A stretch of DNA of 64,000 nt from Eubacterium sp. (GTDB taxonomy: Bacteria; Bacillota; Clostridia; Lachnospirales; Lachnospiraceae): positions 1 to 64,000 of the forward strand of contig JAFYHN010000084.1 of the NCBI GenBank assembly GCA_017539165.1. Reading direction: 5' to 3'. Positions 9,139-17,613 of this stretch are shown here, in pieces. The position numbers were made by a program, and so were the translations under genes. Positions within the stretch are counted from its first letter, which is position 1, and each line of letters begins with the position of its first letter. The notes under the pieces are model-generated. The model saw nothing but the letters and a program-made list of their open reading frames with translations. It had not been told where the DNA came from and made no database searches.

Positions 9139-9513
9139 ATGAAGGTATACAAATGTACGAAATGTAACAATATGATTTCATTTCTTAATAAGGACGCATG
9201 TGATGTTAAATGCTGCGGGGAATCTATGGTTGAAGTAGTACCTAATACTACTGATGCAGCAGGTGAAAAGCATGTTCCAGTTATTGAGGTTGAAGGTAAT
9301 ACTGTAACTGTTACAGTTGGTTCGGTAGAACATCCTATGATGGAAGCACATTATATTCAGTGGATAGCTATTGAAACAGAGCAGGGAAGACAGCGTAAGA
9401 TCCTGTCACCTGAAGATAAGCCAGTTGCTGTATTTGCACTTGCCGAAGGAGATAAGGTTAAGGAAGCATATGAATACTGCAATCTACACGGACTTTGGAA
9501 GGCAGAAGTATAA
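9139..9513 (+). CDS. Desulfoferrodoxin (class I superoxide reductase)
   Basis: It reduces superoxide to hydrogen peroxide without releasing oxygen, the usual superoxide defence of strict anaerobes, and acts in the cytosol. The N-terminal desulforedoxin-type iron site has CTKC (Cys6, Cys9) and a CCGESM pair. The catalytic domain shows EKHVP, the EHPMMEAHYIQWI block with two histidines, and CNLHGLW at the C-terminus, giving the four His plus one Cys ligands of the active iron. The length of 124 residues is normal for class I. It has its own promoter and probably stands alone. Confidence 0.95.
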   Translation: MKVYKCTKCNNMISFLNKDACDVKCCGESMVEVVPNTTDAAGEKHVPVIEVEGNTVTVTVGSVEHPMMEAHYIQWIAIETEQGRQRKILSPEDKPVAVFALAEGDKVKEAYEYCNLHGLWKAEV

Positions 9514-9519
9514 TACCGA

Positions 9520-9552
9520 AGCGGGACAATGGATAACCACATTTGTCCCGCT
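9520..9552 (+). terminator. Stem-loop after superoxide reductase gene
   Basis: AGCGGGACAA pairs perfectly with TTGTCCCGCT. Only a broken U tract (ATATTGCTTTAT) follows, so it is a terminator of moderate strength. It overlaps the extra N-terminal codons of the longer form of the next reading frame, which argues against that longer start. Confidence 0.65.
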
Positions 9553-9579
9553 ATATTGCTTTATGGGAAAGGATGCAAG

Positions 9580-10275
9580 ATGATTCAATTATTCTCAGAT
9601 ATAAAAAATAAGAAATGGTATAAACATCTCTCTACAATAAATGAGCATAAATATGAGGTGGGAAAGAACTGTTTCAGATGTGGACTCTATACTCAGGGAA
9701 TACTTCATGACCTGTCAAAGTATTTTCCAACTGAATTCCTGGTTGGAGCAAAGTATTATCAGGGAACAAGAAGTCCGAACGAGGCTGAGAGAGAAGATAA
9801 GGGTTATACCTCATCATGGCTTCATCATAAGGGAAGAAATAAGCATCATCTGGAATACTGGATCGACTATGATCTGGACAAAAGAGACGGAAGTATGACA
9901 GGTATGAAAATGCCTGATAATTATATAGTGGAAATGTTCTGCGACAGGGTCGCAGCTAGTAAGATATATAAAAGAGAAAACTACACAGACAGAAGTGCTC
10001 TGGATTATTTTATAAATGGCAAATCAAAAGGTGCGATGCATCCTTATGTGAGGGCAAAGCTTGGAATACTTCTAAGAATGCTTGCTGAAAAAGGTGAGGA
10101 TGAGACGTTTGCCTATGCCAGAAGATATATGAAAGCTTACAAGATGTATTGTAAGAGACAGAAGTATAAGAAGAAACTGGAGAAAAAACTCGGAAAGAAG
10201 TATGATAATGAACTTGCCAGGAAATATCAGGCAAGAAGATATAAAGATATAACGACATTACGAAAGATGCGTTAG
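9580..10275 (+). CDS. DUF5662-like protein, function unknown
   Basis: A soluble, basic protein of 231 residues. The N-terminal half has HD-hydrolase-like elements: HDLSKY at about 46-51 and a HHKGRNKHH cluster near 85-93 that could bind metal, followed by conserved EMFCDRVAASKIY. The C-terminus is a Lys/Arg-rich helix, possibly for nucleic acid or membrane contact. This arrangement is what I recall for the Firmicutes DUF5662 family; no enzymatic activity is established. ATG 9580 is preferred over 9529 because GGGAAAGG precedes it at the right distance and the longer form would start inside the preceding stem-loop. Confidence 0.65.
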   Translation: MIQLFSDIKNKKWYKHLSTINEHKYEVGKNCFRCGLYTQGILHDLSKYFPTEFLVGAKYYQGTRSPNEAEREDKGYTSSWLHHKGRNKHHLEYWIDYDLDKRDGSMTGMKMPDNYIVEMFCDRVAASKIYKRENYTDRSALDYFINGKSKGAMHPYVRAKLGILLRMLAEKGEDETFAYARRYMKAYKMYCKRQKYKKKLEKKLGKKYDNELARKYQARRYKDITTLRKMR

Positions 10276-10326
10276 TACTTTTTTCGATTGATTTGGAACG
10301 ATAAGGGTTAAAAGGAGAAGACACAC

Positions 10327-13300
10327 GTGGCATTTACACATTTGCATGTACATACAGGTTATAGTTTGCTGGACGGTTCAGCGAAGATTTCTGAACTGGT
10401 TGCCAGAGCAAAAGAACTTGAGTTTGACAGCCTGGCTATAACAGACCATGGAGTTATGTACGGTGCCATGGAATTCTATAAAGAATGTAAGAAAGCCGGA
10501 ATAAAGCCGATAATCGGATGCGAGGTTTATGTCGCACCGAACAGCAGATTCGACAGAGAGGTGGGTGCCAATGATGAGAGGTATTACCACCTTATTTTGC
10601 TGGCCGAAACTGACGAGGGATATAGTAATCTTACTAAGATTGTAACCAAAGGCTTTACGGAAGGATTTTATTATAAGCCTCGAGTTGATAAAGAGGTTTT
10701 GAGACAGTATAGCAAGGGAATAATCTGTACTTCGGCGTGTCTTCAGGGTGAGGTGGCATTTTACCTGAGAAGAAGACTTTACGACGAAGCTAAGAAGGCT
10801 GCGCTTGAATATAGGGATATATTTGGTGAAGGAAACTTCTTCCTGGAGATGCAGGATCATGGATTATCTGAAGATACTATAGTAAATACGGATCTGATGA
10901 GAATGTCTCAGGAGACTGGAATAGATCTTATATGTACAAATGACTCTCATTATATATACGCTGGAGATTGGGAAGCTCATGATATACTTCTGTGCATTCA
11001 GACAGCTACAAAGGTTGATGATGAGCAGCGTATGAGATATGAGGGAGGACAGTATTTCCTCAAATCTGAAGAAGAGATGGCGACACTATTCCCTTATGCT
11101 AAACAGGCTCTTGAGAATACACACAAGATTGCTGAGAGATGTAATGTAAATATTGTTTTCGGTGAGCAGAAGATTCCTAAGTATGATGTACCGGATGGAT
11201 TTGCGGATGCATTTGAATATCTGACACATCTTGCAGTAAAAGGACTCTGTGAGAGATACGATATGGTTCTCGAAGGTCATGTGGAGGGTACTCCGTATAG
11301 AATAGAAGAACTGGATAAGTCTGATGGACAGGGTGGAGAAGATGAGAAGAAGGCGTCTCTTGTTGAAAGATTGTCCTATGAACTTAATACCATTAAAAAT
11401 ATGGGATATGTTGATTACTTCCTCATTGTTTGGGACTTCATCAATTATGCGAGAGAACATGATATAGGAGTTGGTCCGGGACGAGGATCTGCTGCCGGCA
11501 GTATAGTTTCGTATTGTCTTAAGATAACGAACATAGATCCTATAAGGTACAGTCTTATCTTTGAACGATTCCTGAATCCGGAACGTGTCAGCATGCCTGA
11601 TATAGACGTGGATTTTGCGCCCGAAGGAAGACAGGCTGTTATAGATTATGTTTCTGAACTATATGGTGAGGAGAAAGTTGTTCAGATTGTAACCTTTGGT
11701 ACACTGGCGGCCCGAAACTGCATCAGAGATGTTGGACGAGCACTCGATATTCCACTTAAGACAGTTGATATGGTGGCAAAGTCAATTCCTGGTACACCGG
11801 GAATGACCATTAAGAAAGCGCTTGCCGAGAGCCCGGATTTTAAGAAGTATTATGCCGAAAGCGAAGAGATAAGATATCTGGTGGATATGTCCGAGAAACT
11901 GGAAGGACTTCCGAGACATGCCTCTATGCATGCGGCAGGAGTTGTTATAGGCAGGGAGCCTATAGTTGAATTCGTTCCTCTGTGTAAGAACGGAGCAGAT
12001 GCGCCTGTAACTACTCAGTATGAGAAGGATACTCTGGAAGAACTGGGACTTCTTAAGATGGACTTCCTGGGACTACGAAATCTTACTGTTATAAAAGATG
12101 CGATAAAAAGTATAAAGGAAAGAACCGGAGAAGATGTAGATGTGGAGAATCTGGAGATGACAGATCCAGCAGTGTTCCAACTGATATCTTCGGGTAAATG
12201 TGATGGCATATTCCAGCTTGAGAGTTCCGGAATGCAGGGATTCATGAAAGAGCTGAAACCACAGAGTATAGAGGATGTAATAGCCGGAATATCGCTTTAC
12301 CGTCCGGGTCCTATGGACTTTATACCTCAGTACATAAAGGGAAAGAATAATACGGAGCCTATCAATTATGATACTCCGGAGCTTGAACCTATTCTTGAAC
12401 CGACATATGGTTGTATAGTTTATCAGGAACAGGTTATGCAGATCGTTATGGCGTTGGCCGGTTACAGTCTCGGCCGTTCGGATCTGGTTAGACGTGCAAT
12501 GTCGAAGAAGAAAGCTGGCGTAATGGAAAAAGAGAGGGAATACTTCGTTTACGGAAATGAAGAAATGGGTGTTCCCGGTTGTATAAAAAATGGAATAAGC
12601 GAAGAGATTGCAAATAAGATATTCGATGAGATGACGGACTTCGCAAGTTATGCATTTAACAAGTCCCACGCAGCAGCTTATGCTGTAGTAGCTTACCAGA
12701 CTGCGTATCTTAAATGTTACTATCCGCTTGATTTTATGGCGGCTCTTCTTACTTCGGTAAGGGATAATTCCACGAAACTGATGAAGTATATCGAAGCTGT
12801 CAAGAAGATGGGAATCAAGATGCTTCCTCCTGATGTTAATGAGGGGAAGAAAGGTTTCTCTGTATCCGGATCTAACATCAGATATGGTATGTCAGCTATC
12901 AAGTCTATCGGTGACGCAGTAGTTGATGCGATAATCGAGGAAAGAGAGACTAACGGTAAGTTTAAGGATCTGAAAGACTTCATCACAAGAATGTCCGGTA
13001 AGGAAGCCAATAAGAGAACTGTCGAAAGTCTTGTGATGGCAGGGGCATTTGACAGCTTTGGCGTAAACAGAAGACAGATGACTATGGTATATCCGAATAT
13101 CATAGATCAGGTTAATGATGAGAAGAAGAAAAATGCTTCAGGTCAGATGTCGCTTGTGGACTTTATGCAGGAAGATGAAGCGAAGGCTTTCGAGATAAAG
13201 TATCCTGATGTTCCGGAATTCTCCAGAGATATACTTCTCAGTGGAGAGAAGGACATCCTGGGGCTGTATGTAAGTGGACATCCACTTGACGATGTGAAAG

Positions 13301-13890
13301 GTATGCTCGAACAGCTGACGAATATAACAACAGCTGACTTTGTCATAGATGAGGAGACACTTGAGACGGGGGCCAAGGACAATATGCAGTACACGATCGG
13401 TGGACTTATCGAGAGTGTGAATCAGAAGCTGACCAGAAATGGTGAGAATATGGCATTTATCCAGCTTGAAGATCTGTTCGGGACAGTTGAAGTTGTTGTG
13501 TTCCCGAAGGTGTATGAGAAGTATAGGAGACTTCTGACTGAGAATCAGGCTATAATAGTTAAGGGAAGATCACAGGTGTCGGAGCGAGAAGGTAAGATTC
13601 TGGCTTCGGAAATCTACTCGCTGACTGAAAAAATAAATCAGAAGGAAGCTGAGAAGAAAGAAGTATGGATACTCTATGATGATATGGAGACATTTCTGAA
13701 GGGACAGAAGAGTCTTGAAACTGTTCTTGGAGAGCATCTGGGATATACACCGGTTTTTGTTCAGCTTAAGAAGGAAAAGCAGGCCAAGAGAATGGCGGCA
13801 GGAGTTGACCTGAAAACAGGAATCGAAGAAGCATTGAAACTGGAATTTGGTTCGGACAGGGTTATTGTAAGAGAAAAGAAACAGCAGTAA
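10327..13890 (+). CDS. dnaE: DNA polymerase III alpha subunit (DnaE)
   Basis: Replicative polymerase subunit of the C family, 1187 residues. It has an N-terminal PHP domain (FTHLHVHTGYSLLDGS, TDHGVMYGA), then the polymerase core with GVGPGRGSAAGS and the catalytic aspartates in PDIDVDF (residues 424-430). Next come FNKSHAAAYAVVAYQTAYLK, the helix-hairpin-helix region and an OB-fold near residue 1040 (YTIGGLIESVNQKLTRNG). It is a DnaE rather than PolC because it lacks an internal exonuclease domain; in Firmicutes DnaE extends primers and cooperates with PolC. The start is GTG after AAAAGGAGAAG. The next gene begins a few bases downstream, so the two are probably cotranscribed. Confidence 0.96.
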   Translation: MAFTHLHVHTGYSLLDGSAKISELVARAKELEFDSLAITDHGVMYGAMEFYKECKKAGIKPIIGCEVYVAPNSRFDREVGANDERYYHLILLAETDEGYSNLTKIVTKGFTEGFYYKPRVDKEVLRQYSKGIICTSACLQGEVAFYLRRRLYDEAKKAALEYRDIFGEGNFFLEMQDHGLSEDTIVNTDLMRMSQETGIDLICTNDSHYIYAGDWEAHDILLCIQTATKVDDEQRMRYEGGQYFLKSEEEMATLFPYAKQALENTHKIAERCNVNIVFGEQKIPKYDVPDGFADAFEYLTHLAVKGLCERYDMVLEGHVEGTPYRIEELDKSDGQGGEDEKKASLVERLSYELNTIKNMGYVDYFLIVWDFINYAREHDIGVGPGRGSAAGSIVSYCLKITNIDPIRYSLIFERFLNPERVSMPDIDVDFAPEGRQAVIDYVSELYGEEKVVQIVTFGTLAARNCIRDVGRALDIPLKTVDMVAKSIPGTPGMTIKKALAESPDFKKYYAESEEIRYLVDMSEKLEGLPRHASMHAAGVVIGREPIVEFVPLCKNGADAPVTTQYEKDTLEELGLLKMDFLGLRNLTVIKDAIKSIKERTGEDVDVENLEMTDPAVFQLISSGKCDGIFQLESSGMQGFMKELKPQSIEDVIAGISLYRPGPMDFIPQYIKGKNNTEPINYDTPELEPILEPTYGCIVYQEQVMQIVMALAGYSLGRSDLVRRAMSKKKAGVMEKEREYFVYGNEEMGVPGCIKNGISEEIANKIFDEMTDFASYAFNKSHAAAYAVVAYQTAYLKCYYPLDFMAALLTSVRDNSTKLMKYIEAVKKMGIKMLPPDVNEGKKGFSVSGSNIRYGMSAIKSIGDAVVDAIIEERETNGKFKDLKDFITRMSGKEANKRTVESLVMAGAFDSFGVNRRQMTMVYPNIIDQVNDEKKKNASGQMSLVDFMQEDEAKAFEIKYPDVPEFSRDILLSGEKDILGLYVSGHPLDDVKGMLEQLTNITTADFVIDEETLETGAKDNMQYTIGGLIESVNQKLTRNGENMAFIQLEDLFGTVEVVVFPKVYEKYRRLLTENQAIIVKGRSQVSEREGKILASEIYSLTEKINQKEAEKKEVWILYDDMETFLKGQKSLETVLGEHLGYTPVFVQLKKEKQAKRMAAGVDLKTGIEEALKLEFGSDRVIVREKKQQ

Positions 13891-13906
13891 AGGAGATATG
13901 GGCGAG

Positions 13907-14728
13907 ATGGAAACTTTAACATCACCAAACAATGACAGAGTCAAGATGGTGACAAAGCTCATGAAAAGTGCAAAAGAGAGAAGAAATACTGCACTGTATG
14001 CCGTTGAAGGTGTGCGGATGACGCAGGAAATCCCGGAAGATGATCTTGATACTTTGTTCTTTACTCAGGATTTCTATGATAAAAGCATTCTCGGTAATGA
14101 CAGATTAAAGAGATTGGTTGATTGTGCGGATCATAACGGAAAATGTTTCGTGGTGAGTGACTCTGTTATAAAGCATATGTGTGATACTGAGACTCCGCAG
14201 GGAATACTTGCTCTGGTCAGGATGAGAAAGAATGAACTTGATGATATATTCGGTGATGGCAGTGAACCTCCGCTTATTCTCATAGTAGAAAGACTTCAGG
14301 ACCCTGGAAATATGGGAACCATTATCAGGGCTGCAGAAGGAGCGGGTGTGACTGGTATACTTGTAAGCTTTGATTCAGTAGATATATACAGTCCGAAGGT
14401 TATCAGATCTACTATGGGATCGGTGTTCAGAAAGAAGATAGTTGTCAGTCGAGATCTATTAAGTGATATAGAGAAACTTAAGGAAAAAGGAGTCAGTGTA
14501 TTTGGAATGCATCTTGACGGTTCGACTATGTATGAAACCGACCTGACGGGGCCGGTGGCATTTCTCATAGGAAACGAGGGAGCGGGACTATCAGACGAGG
14601 TCAGCAGATCCGCTGATAAGCTTATAAAGATACCTATGAAAGGTGAGGTGGAGAGTCTGAATGCGGCGGTTTCCGCAAGCCTTATCAGCTATGAGGCTAT
14701 GAGACAGAGAGATAAGCAAAAGTTATGA
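13907..14728 (+). CDS. TrmH/SpoU family RNA 2'-O-methyltransferase
   Basis: SAM-dependent methyltransferase of the SPOUT class acting on rRNA or tRNA ribose. An N-terminal substrate-binding domain (about 1-105, LTSPNNDRVKMVTKLMKSAK) precedes the knot domain with motif 1 ERLQDPGNMGTIIRAAEGAG, motif 2 FLIGNEGAGLSDEV and motif 3 IPMKGEVESLNAAVSASL. The exact target nucleotide is not predictable. AGGAG at 13891-13895 is only two bases from ATG 13898 but 11 from ATG 13907, so the latter start is preferred. It lies directly behind dnaE in the same apparent transcript. Confidence 0.88.
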   Translation: METLTSPNNDRVKMVTKLMKSAKERRNTALYAVEGVRMTQEIPEDDLDTLFFTQDFYDKSILGNDRLKRLVDCADHNGKCFVVSDSVIKHMCDTETPQGILALVRMRKNELDDIFGDGSEPPLILIVERLQDPGNMGTIIRAAEGAGVTGILVSFDSVDIYSPKVIRSTMGSVFRKKIVVSRDLLSDIEKLKEKGVSVFGMHLDGSTMYETDLTGPVAFLIGNEGAGLSDEVSRSADKLIKIPMKGEVESLNAAVSASLISYEAMRQRDKQKL

Positions 14729-14757
14729 AGTTTTAAAAGTATTAACAGAGGGGAATA

Positions 14758-16317
14758 ATGAGAACAGATTTAAAGGTCAATTTCTCAGCTCTTACTGATC
14801 TGTCATATCATCTGAAAAAATATCAAGGTGATGTAGAAGATGTTGAGAAAGAGTTAAGTAAATTGAACAGTTTTTTGGATAAACAAGAATCCAAAGCCTT
14901 GAAGAAACTGAAAGATGATATTAATGAAGATGATGAGTATTTCCTGAATCTTATAGAAGAACTGAAGGATCTTACGAAAAAGATTGATTCTTATGTAATC
15001 AGCATGGAGAACTACGTAGCTGCGGAAACCCCAGGCGAAATAACCCGTGTAGATACACTTGACATAAAATCAAATCTGAAATCCATGCGCAGAAGTGTTA
15101 CAAGCAATAATTACTGGTTTGATAAAACTCTGCCTGGCTGCTCATATTCATTTACAGGAGATAAAACAAAACAATTAGAACAACAGCAAAAATATGAAAG
15201 AAATTATGACAAGCTTGAGAACTTCCGAAAAAGTTATCTAGTACCGTTGAATAAAAAGCTTGATCAAGGAATACAAGATTTATTTAAGATATATTCTGAT
15301 TATATAGAACCTTTTGAAAAAGAAGATGATATACATAGAAAAAATCTGGATAAAAGCTATAAGAAATATACAAGCAAAAAGAATAAAATAAAAAATGGAG
15401 TGAAATTTAGTCTTAAAATTGGCGGTTCATTTCTGAAACATTTAGCTGTAGCGGCTGGTGTTATTGTAGCTCTAGCAGTTATATTGTTACTTCCAACTAC
15501 GGTATTAGTAATAGGCGGTATTGCGGTTGTAGCGGGATTGGCGTCTGTAGCTGCAATTCCGGAAAAGTATTTTGGTGGTGGATTACTGAAGCGGCTTAAA
15601 GTAAGTGTTGATGAGACAGTGAATCTAGTAAAACAGGGACCGGTAAAAGTTGCGAAGGTAATAGCTAATGACTTTGCAGATACAGTTCAAACACCGGAAG
15701 GAGTAGCGGGAGTAGTCGGAGATATAACCGGAATGGTTGTTGGAGGAAAGATTGCCAAGGCAATAAAAACACCCCAAACTCCTGTATCTAAAACTGGTGA
15801 GACTGACATACCAGTTGAGGATGTTAAAACACCAGGAGAGGTGAATACAAAACCGGTAGATAAACTGAAAGATACAGTTGATGATATAAAAACGAAAACT
15901 GATATTGAAAGTAAGACACCCGATGTTGGGGATGTAGGAAAAGTTGAAAGCGAAATTAGTAAAAATACTCCAATTGAAAATGGTCCATATATAAAAGATG
16001 GCAAACCTCATGGAAGACCAGTACCAACAGGGAAAGCAAAATTACAGTTTGAACAAGATGTATATAATAGGCAAGTGGGACCAGATGGAGTGCTTCGAGA
16101 ACCATATCCGCCATATAGAGAAATAAATTGGAAACCAGGTGAGCCTCGAAAGGGAGTAGTTGATTTCGGACATGTGGAAGGAAAAAGTTACAAAGAAATG
16201 TTTTTAAAATATAAGAATGGAGAGATAACATTAGAGGAATTGAAGGAGTTTCAGTCAAATCCAGAGAATTTTAGGATAGAAATACCGTCAAGCAATAGAA
16301 ATCATTCTCATGAATAA
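14758..16317 (+). CDS. Polymorphic toxin with GH-E-type HNH/EndoVII nuclease C-terminus
   Basis: A modular secreted toxin candidate of 519 residues. The N-terminal 215 residues are charged, helical and coiled-coil-like, resembling LXG/WXG-type type VII secretion domains but without a clear match. A hydrophobic stretch (about 225-265) could cross or insert into a membrane. A Pro/Thr/Lys-rich linker (about 335-400) leads to the C-terminal nuclease. That domain shows DFGHVEGKSY (Gly471-His472), an NPENFRIEIPSSN block and terminal HSHE (Glu519), the GH...E arrangement of the GH-E subfamily of HNH/endonuclease VII toxins. Two immunity-type genes follow directly. Base composition is AT-rich compared with dnaE and dapA, suggesting acquisition. 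No secretion machinery lies in the window. Confidence 0.75.
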   Translation: MRTDLKVNFSALTDLSYHLKKYQGDVEDVEKELSKLNSFLDKQESKALKKLKDDINEDDEYFLNLIEELKDLTKKIDSYVISMENYVAAETPGEITRVDTLDIKSNLKSMRRSVTSNNYWFDKTLPGCSYSFTGDKTKQLEQQQKYERNYDKLENFRKSYLVPLNKKLDQGIQDLFKIYSDYIEPFEKEDDIHRKNLDKSYKKYTSKKNKIKNGVKFSLKIGGSFLKHLAVAAGVIVALAVILLLPTTVLVIGGIAVVAGLASVAAIPEKYFGGGLLKRLKVSVDETVNLVKQGPVKVAKVIANDFADTVQTPEGVAGVVGDITGMVVGGKIAKAIKTPQTPVSKTGETDIPVEDVKTPGEVNTKPVDKLKDTVDDIKTKTDIESKTPDVGDVGKVESEISKNTPIENGPYIKDGKPHGRPVPTGKAKLQFEQDVYNRQVGPDGVLREPYPPYREINWKPGEPRKGVVDFGHVEGKSYKEMFLKYKNGEITLEELKEFQSNPENFRIEIPSSNRNHSHE

Positions 16318-16339
16318 TTGCAATAAGGAGTGAAATAAT

Positions 16340-16876
16340 ATGACTATAGTAAATATATTTGATGCAGTATTAGCAGGTGACTATAAAGCGTTTAAAAATT
16401 TTTATGATGGAAATATTAATTGTATTAACAAGTATACTGATCTTAACTTACTTCAAACAGTGATGTGTAAAGAAGATAAATATGACGAACGTATCAAAAT
16501 AATATCTTATTTGATAAAGGAAGGAATTGACGTCAATAAAGTTGGCGGAAAGGCTAAAGGGAATGCATTACATATACTATATTCATCATCAAATCAAGTA
16601 GATGAAAATTACCTTATGTCTGTAACTAAAGAATTAGTGAGTGCGGGCATTGATATAAATCAAAAAGATAAATATGGGGCAATACCATTCTCGAATTTAA
16701 TAGCAGGAAAAATAGACAATAAATTGGTTGAGAAAATATTTTGTTATCTCTATAAAACAGGATTAGATTGTAGTATTAAAGATAATTATGGTAATTCATG
16801 TTTAGATTATGCGAAAAAATTTTCATGGAGAATGGATGTTGTTGAATTAATGGAGAAGTATGAAAATGAAAATTGA
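16340..16876 (+). CDS. Ankyrin-repeat protein, probable immunity protein
   Basis: A cytosolic protein of 178 residues built from about four ankyrin-like repeats: LIKEGIDVNKVGGKAKGNALH, LVSAGIDINQKDKYGAIPF and LYKTGLDCSIKDNYGNSCLDYA show the G-x-D-x-N-x-x-x-x-x-G pattern. Ankyrin proteins are a known class of immunity proteins placed directly after polymorphic toxin genes. Here the ATG follows the toxin stop by 22 bases with a good AAGGAG site, so it most likely neutralises the upstream nuclease. The 3' end overlaps the next small gene. The neutralising role is inferred from position and fold class. Confidence 0.7.
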   Translation: MTIVNIFDAVLAGDYKAFKNFYDGNINCINKYTDLNLLQTVMCKEDKYDERIKIISYLIKEGIDVNKVGGKAKGNALHILYSSSNQVDENYLMSVTKELVSAGIDINQKDKYGAIPFSNLIAGKIDNKLVEKIFCYLYKTGLDCSIKDNYGNSCLDYAKKFSWRMDVVELMEKYENEN

Positions 16877-17207
16877 TAACAGTCTATATGGTGGTTTTAT
16901 AGTCTCTAAAAATGTATTAGATGGGATTCCTATCAGATACAGTTATAGAGAGAAAAGTCCAATAAAAGAATTAAATGGTTGGACTATCATGTCAGAAAAA
17001 GACGATGATGAATATGCAAATAATCCGAATAATTTTCTTATAGTAACTGCTGAAACGTTATTTATAATTGCCCCAGTAATGCTTGAATTATTTGATGCAC
17101 CATATGGAACCGACTTATTTTGGAAGTATGAAAAAGGTGTTCATATAGGATTTTATGATCTTAAAGAGAATCAAGATGTTACTATAGAAAATATTGTGAA
17201 GATTTGA
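16860..17207 (+). CDS. Imm33/DUF2185-like small protein, probable immunity protein
   Basis: A cytosolic protein of about 113-115 residues. The pattern GGFIVSKNVLDGIPIRYSYREK, then LNGWTIMSEKDDDEYANNPNNF and LFDAPYGTDLFW, is that of the DUF2185 family (Imm33), which contains immunity and immunity-like proteins. It overlaps the end of the ankyrin gene out of frame. Two starts are possible: ATG 16860 (GGAG four bases upstream) or ATG 16866 (ten bases upstream, MKIDNSLYGGF), and the second may be the real one. Either it protects against the same toxin or it is an orphan immunity gene kept from an earlier toxin module. Confidence 0.65.
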   Translation: MKMKIDNSLYGGFIVSKNVLDGIPIRYSYREKSPIKELNGWTIMSEKDDDEYANNPNNFLIVTAETLFIIAPVMLELFDAPYGTDLFWKYEKGVHIGFYDLKENQDVTIENIVKI

Positions 17208-17286
17208 AATTGGGAAAAGTAGGTGTATCATAGGATAATTAAGAGGGATGATAATTCTTCGGAGAGATAAAAAAGCCTTTTCACTG

Positions 17287-17315
17287 TTGACATAGGTTAT
17301 AGTGAGTGCTAATAT
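17287..17315 (+). promoter_or_regulatory. Near-consensus promoter for lysine riboswitch / dapAB transcript
   Basis: TTGACA, exactly 17 bp, TAATAT, with TGC before the -10 box (extended -10). It starts transcription just ahead of the riboswitch aptamer and is the best sigma-A-type promoter seen in the window. Confidence 0.85.
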
Positions 17316-17325
17316 GGATTTGTAC

Positions 17326-17502
17326 GTGTAGAGGATGCGGTGATTATCAGTAGTGCGGCAGACGGTACCGAACCGAATGAAGCTGTATGAAAGGATGAAC
17401 CGCCGAAGTGTATTGAGTATTTCGGTAACTTGATATTGCTGGGACCTGGATTAAGAGTTCAGGGACTGTCATCGTGTATTTATACGCGATGGAGTGCTAC
17501 GG
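17326..17502 (+). promoter_or_regulatory. Lysine riboswitch (L box) aptamer
   Basis: The leader contains the L-box signatures in order: GTAGAGGATGCGG at the 5' base, ATCAGTAG, GAAAGGATGAACCGCCGAAGTG, GCTGGGACCTGGA, AGGGACTGTCATCG and the closing CGATGGAGTGCTAC. GTAG/CTAC form the base of P1. It sits between a promoter and a rho-independent terminator upstream of dapA and dapB, the classic site for a lysine-responsive off-switch of lysine/diaminopimelate synthesis. Confidence 0.9.
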
Positions 17503-17524
17503 TTTGATTTGGGTTATTATTCCT

Positions 17525-17553
17525 GGACCGAGCTCTACGCTTCGGTCCTTTTT
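17525..17553 (+). terminator. Riboswitch-controlled terminator upstream of dapA
   Basis: GGACCGA and TCGGTCC form the stem, followed by TTTTT, about 60 bases before the dapA start. The loop contains CTCTAC, which is the exact complement of GTAGAG in the 5' strand of aptamer helix P1. It should terminate when lysine is bound. Confidence 0.85.
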
Positions 17554-17613
17554 CTATATGAAGAAGGATGTACGTAAAGTTTTGTATTAATTGTTTTTTC
17601 AAGGAGGTTTATT

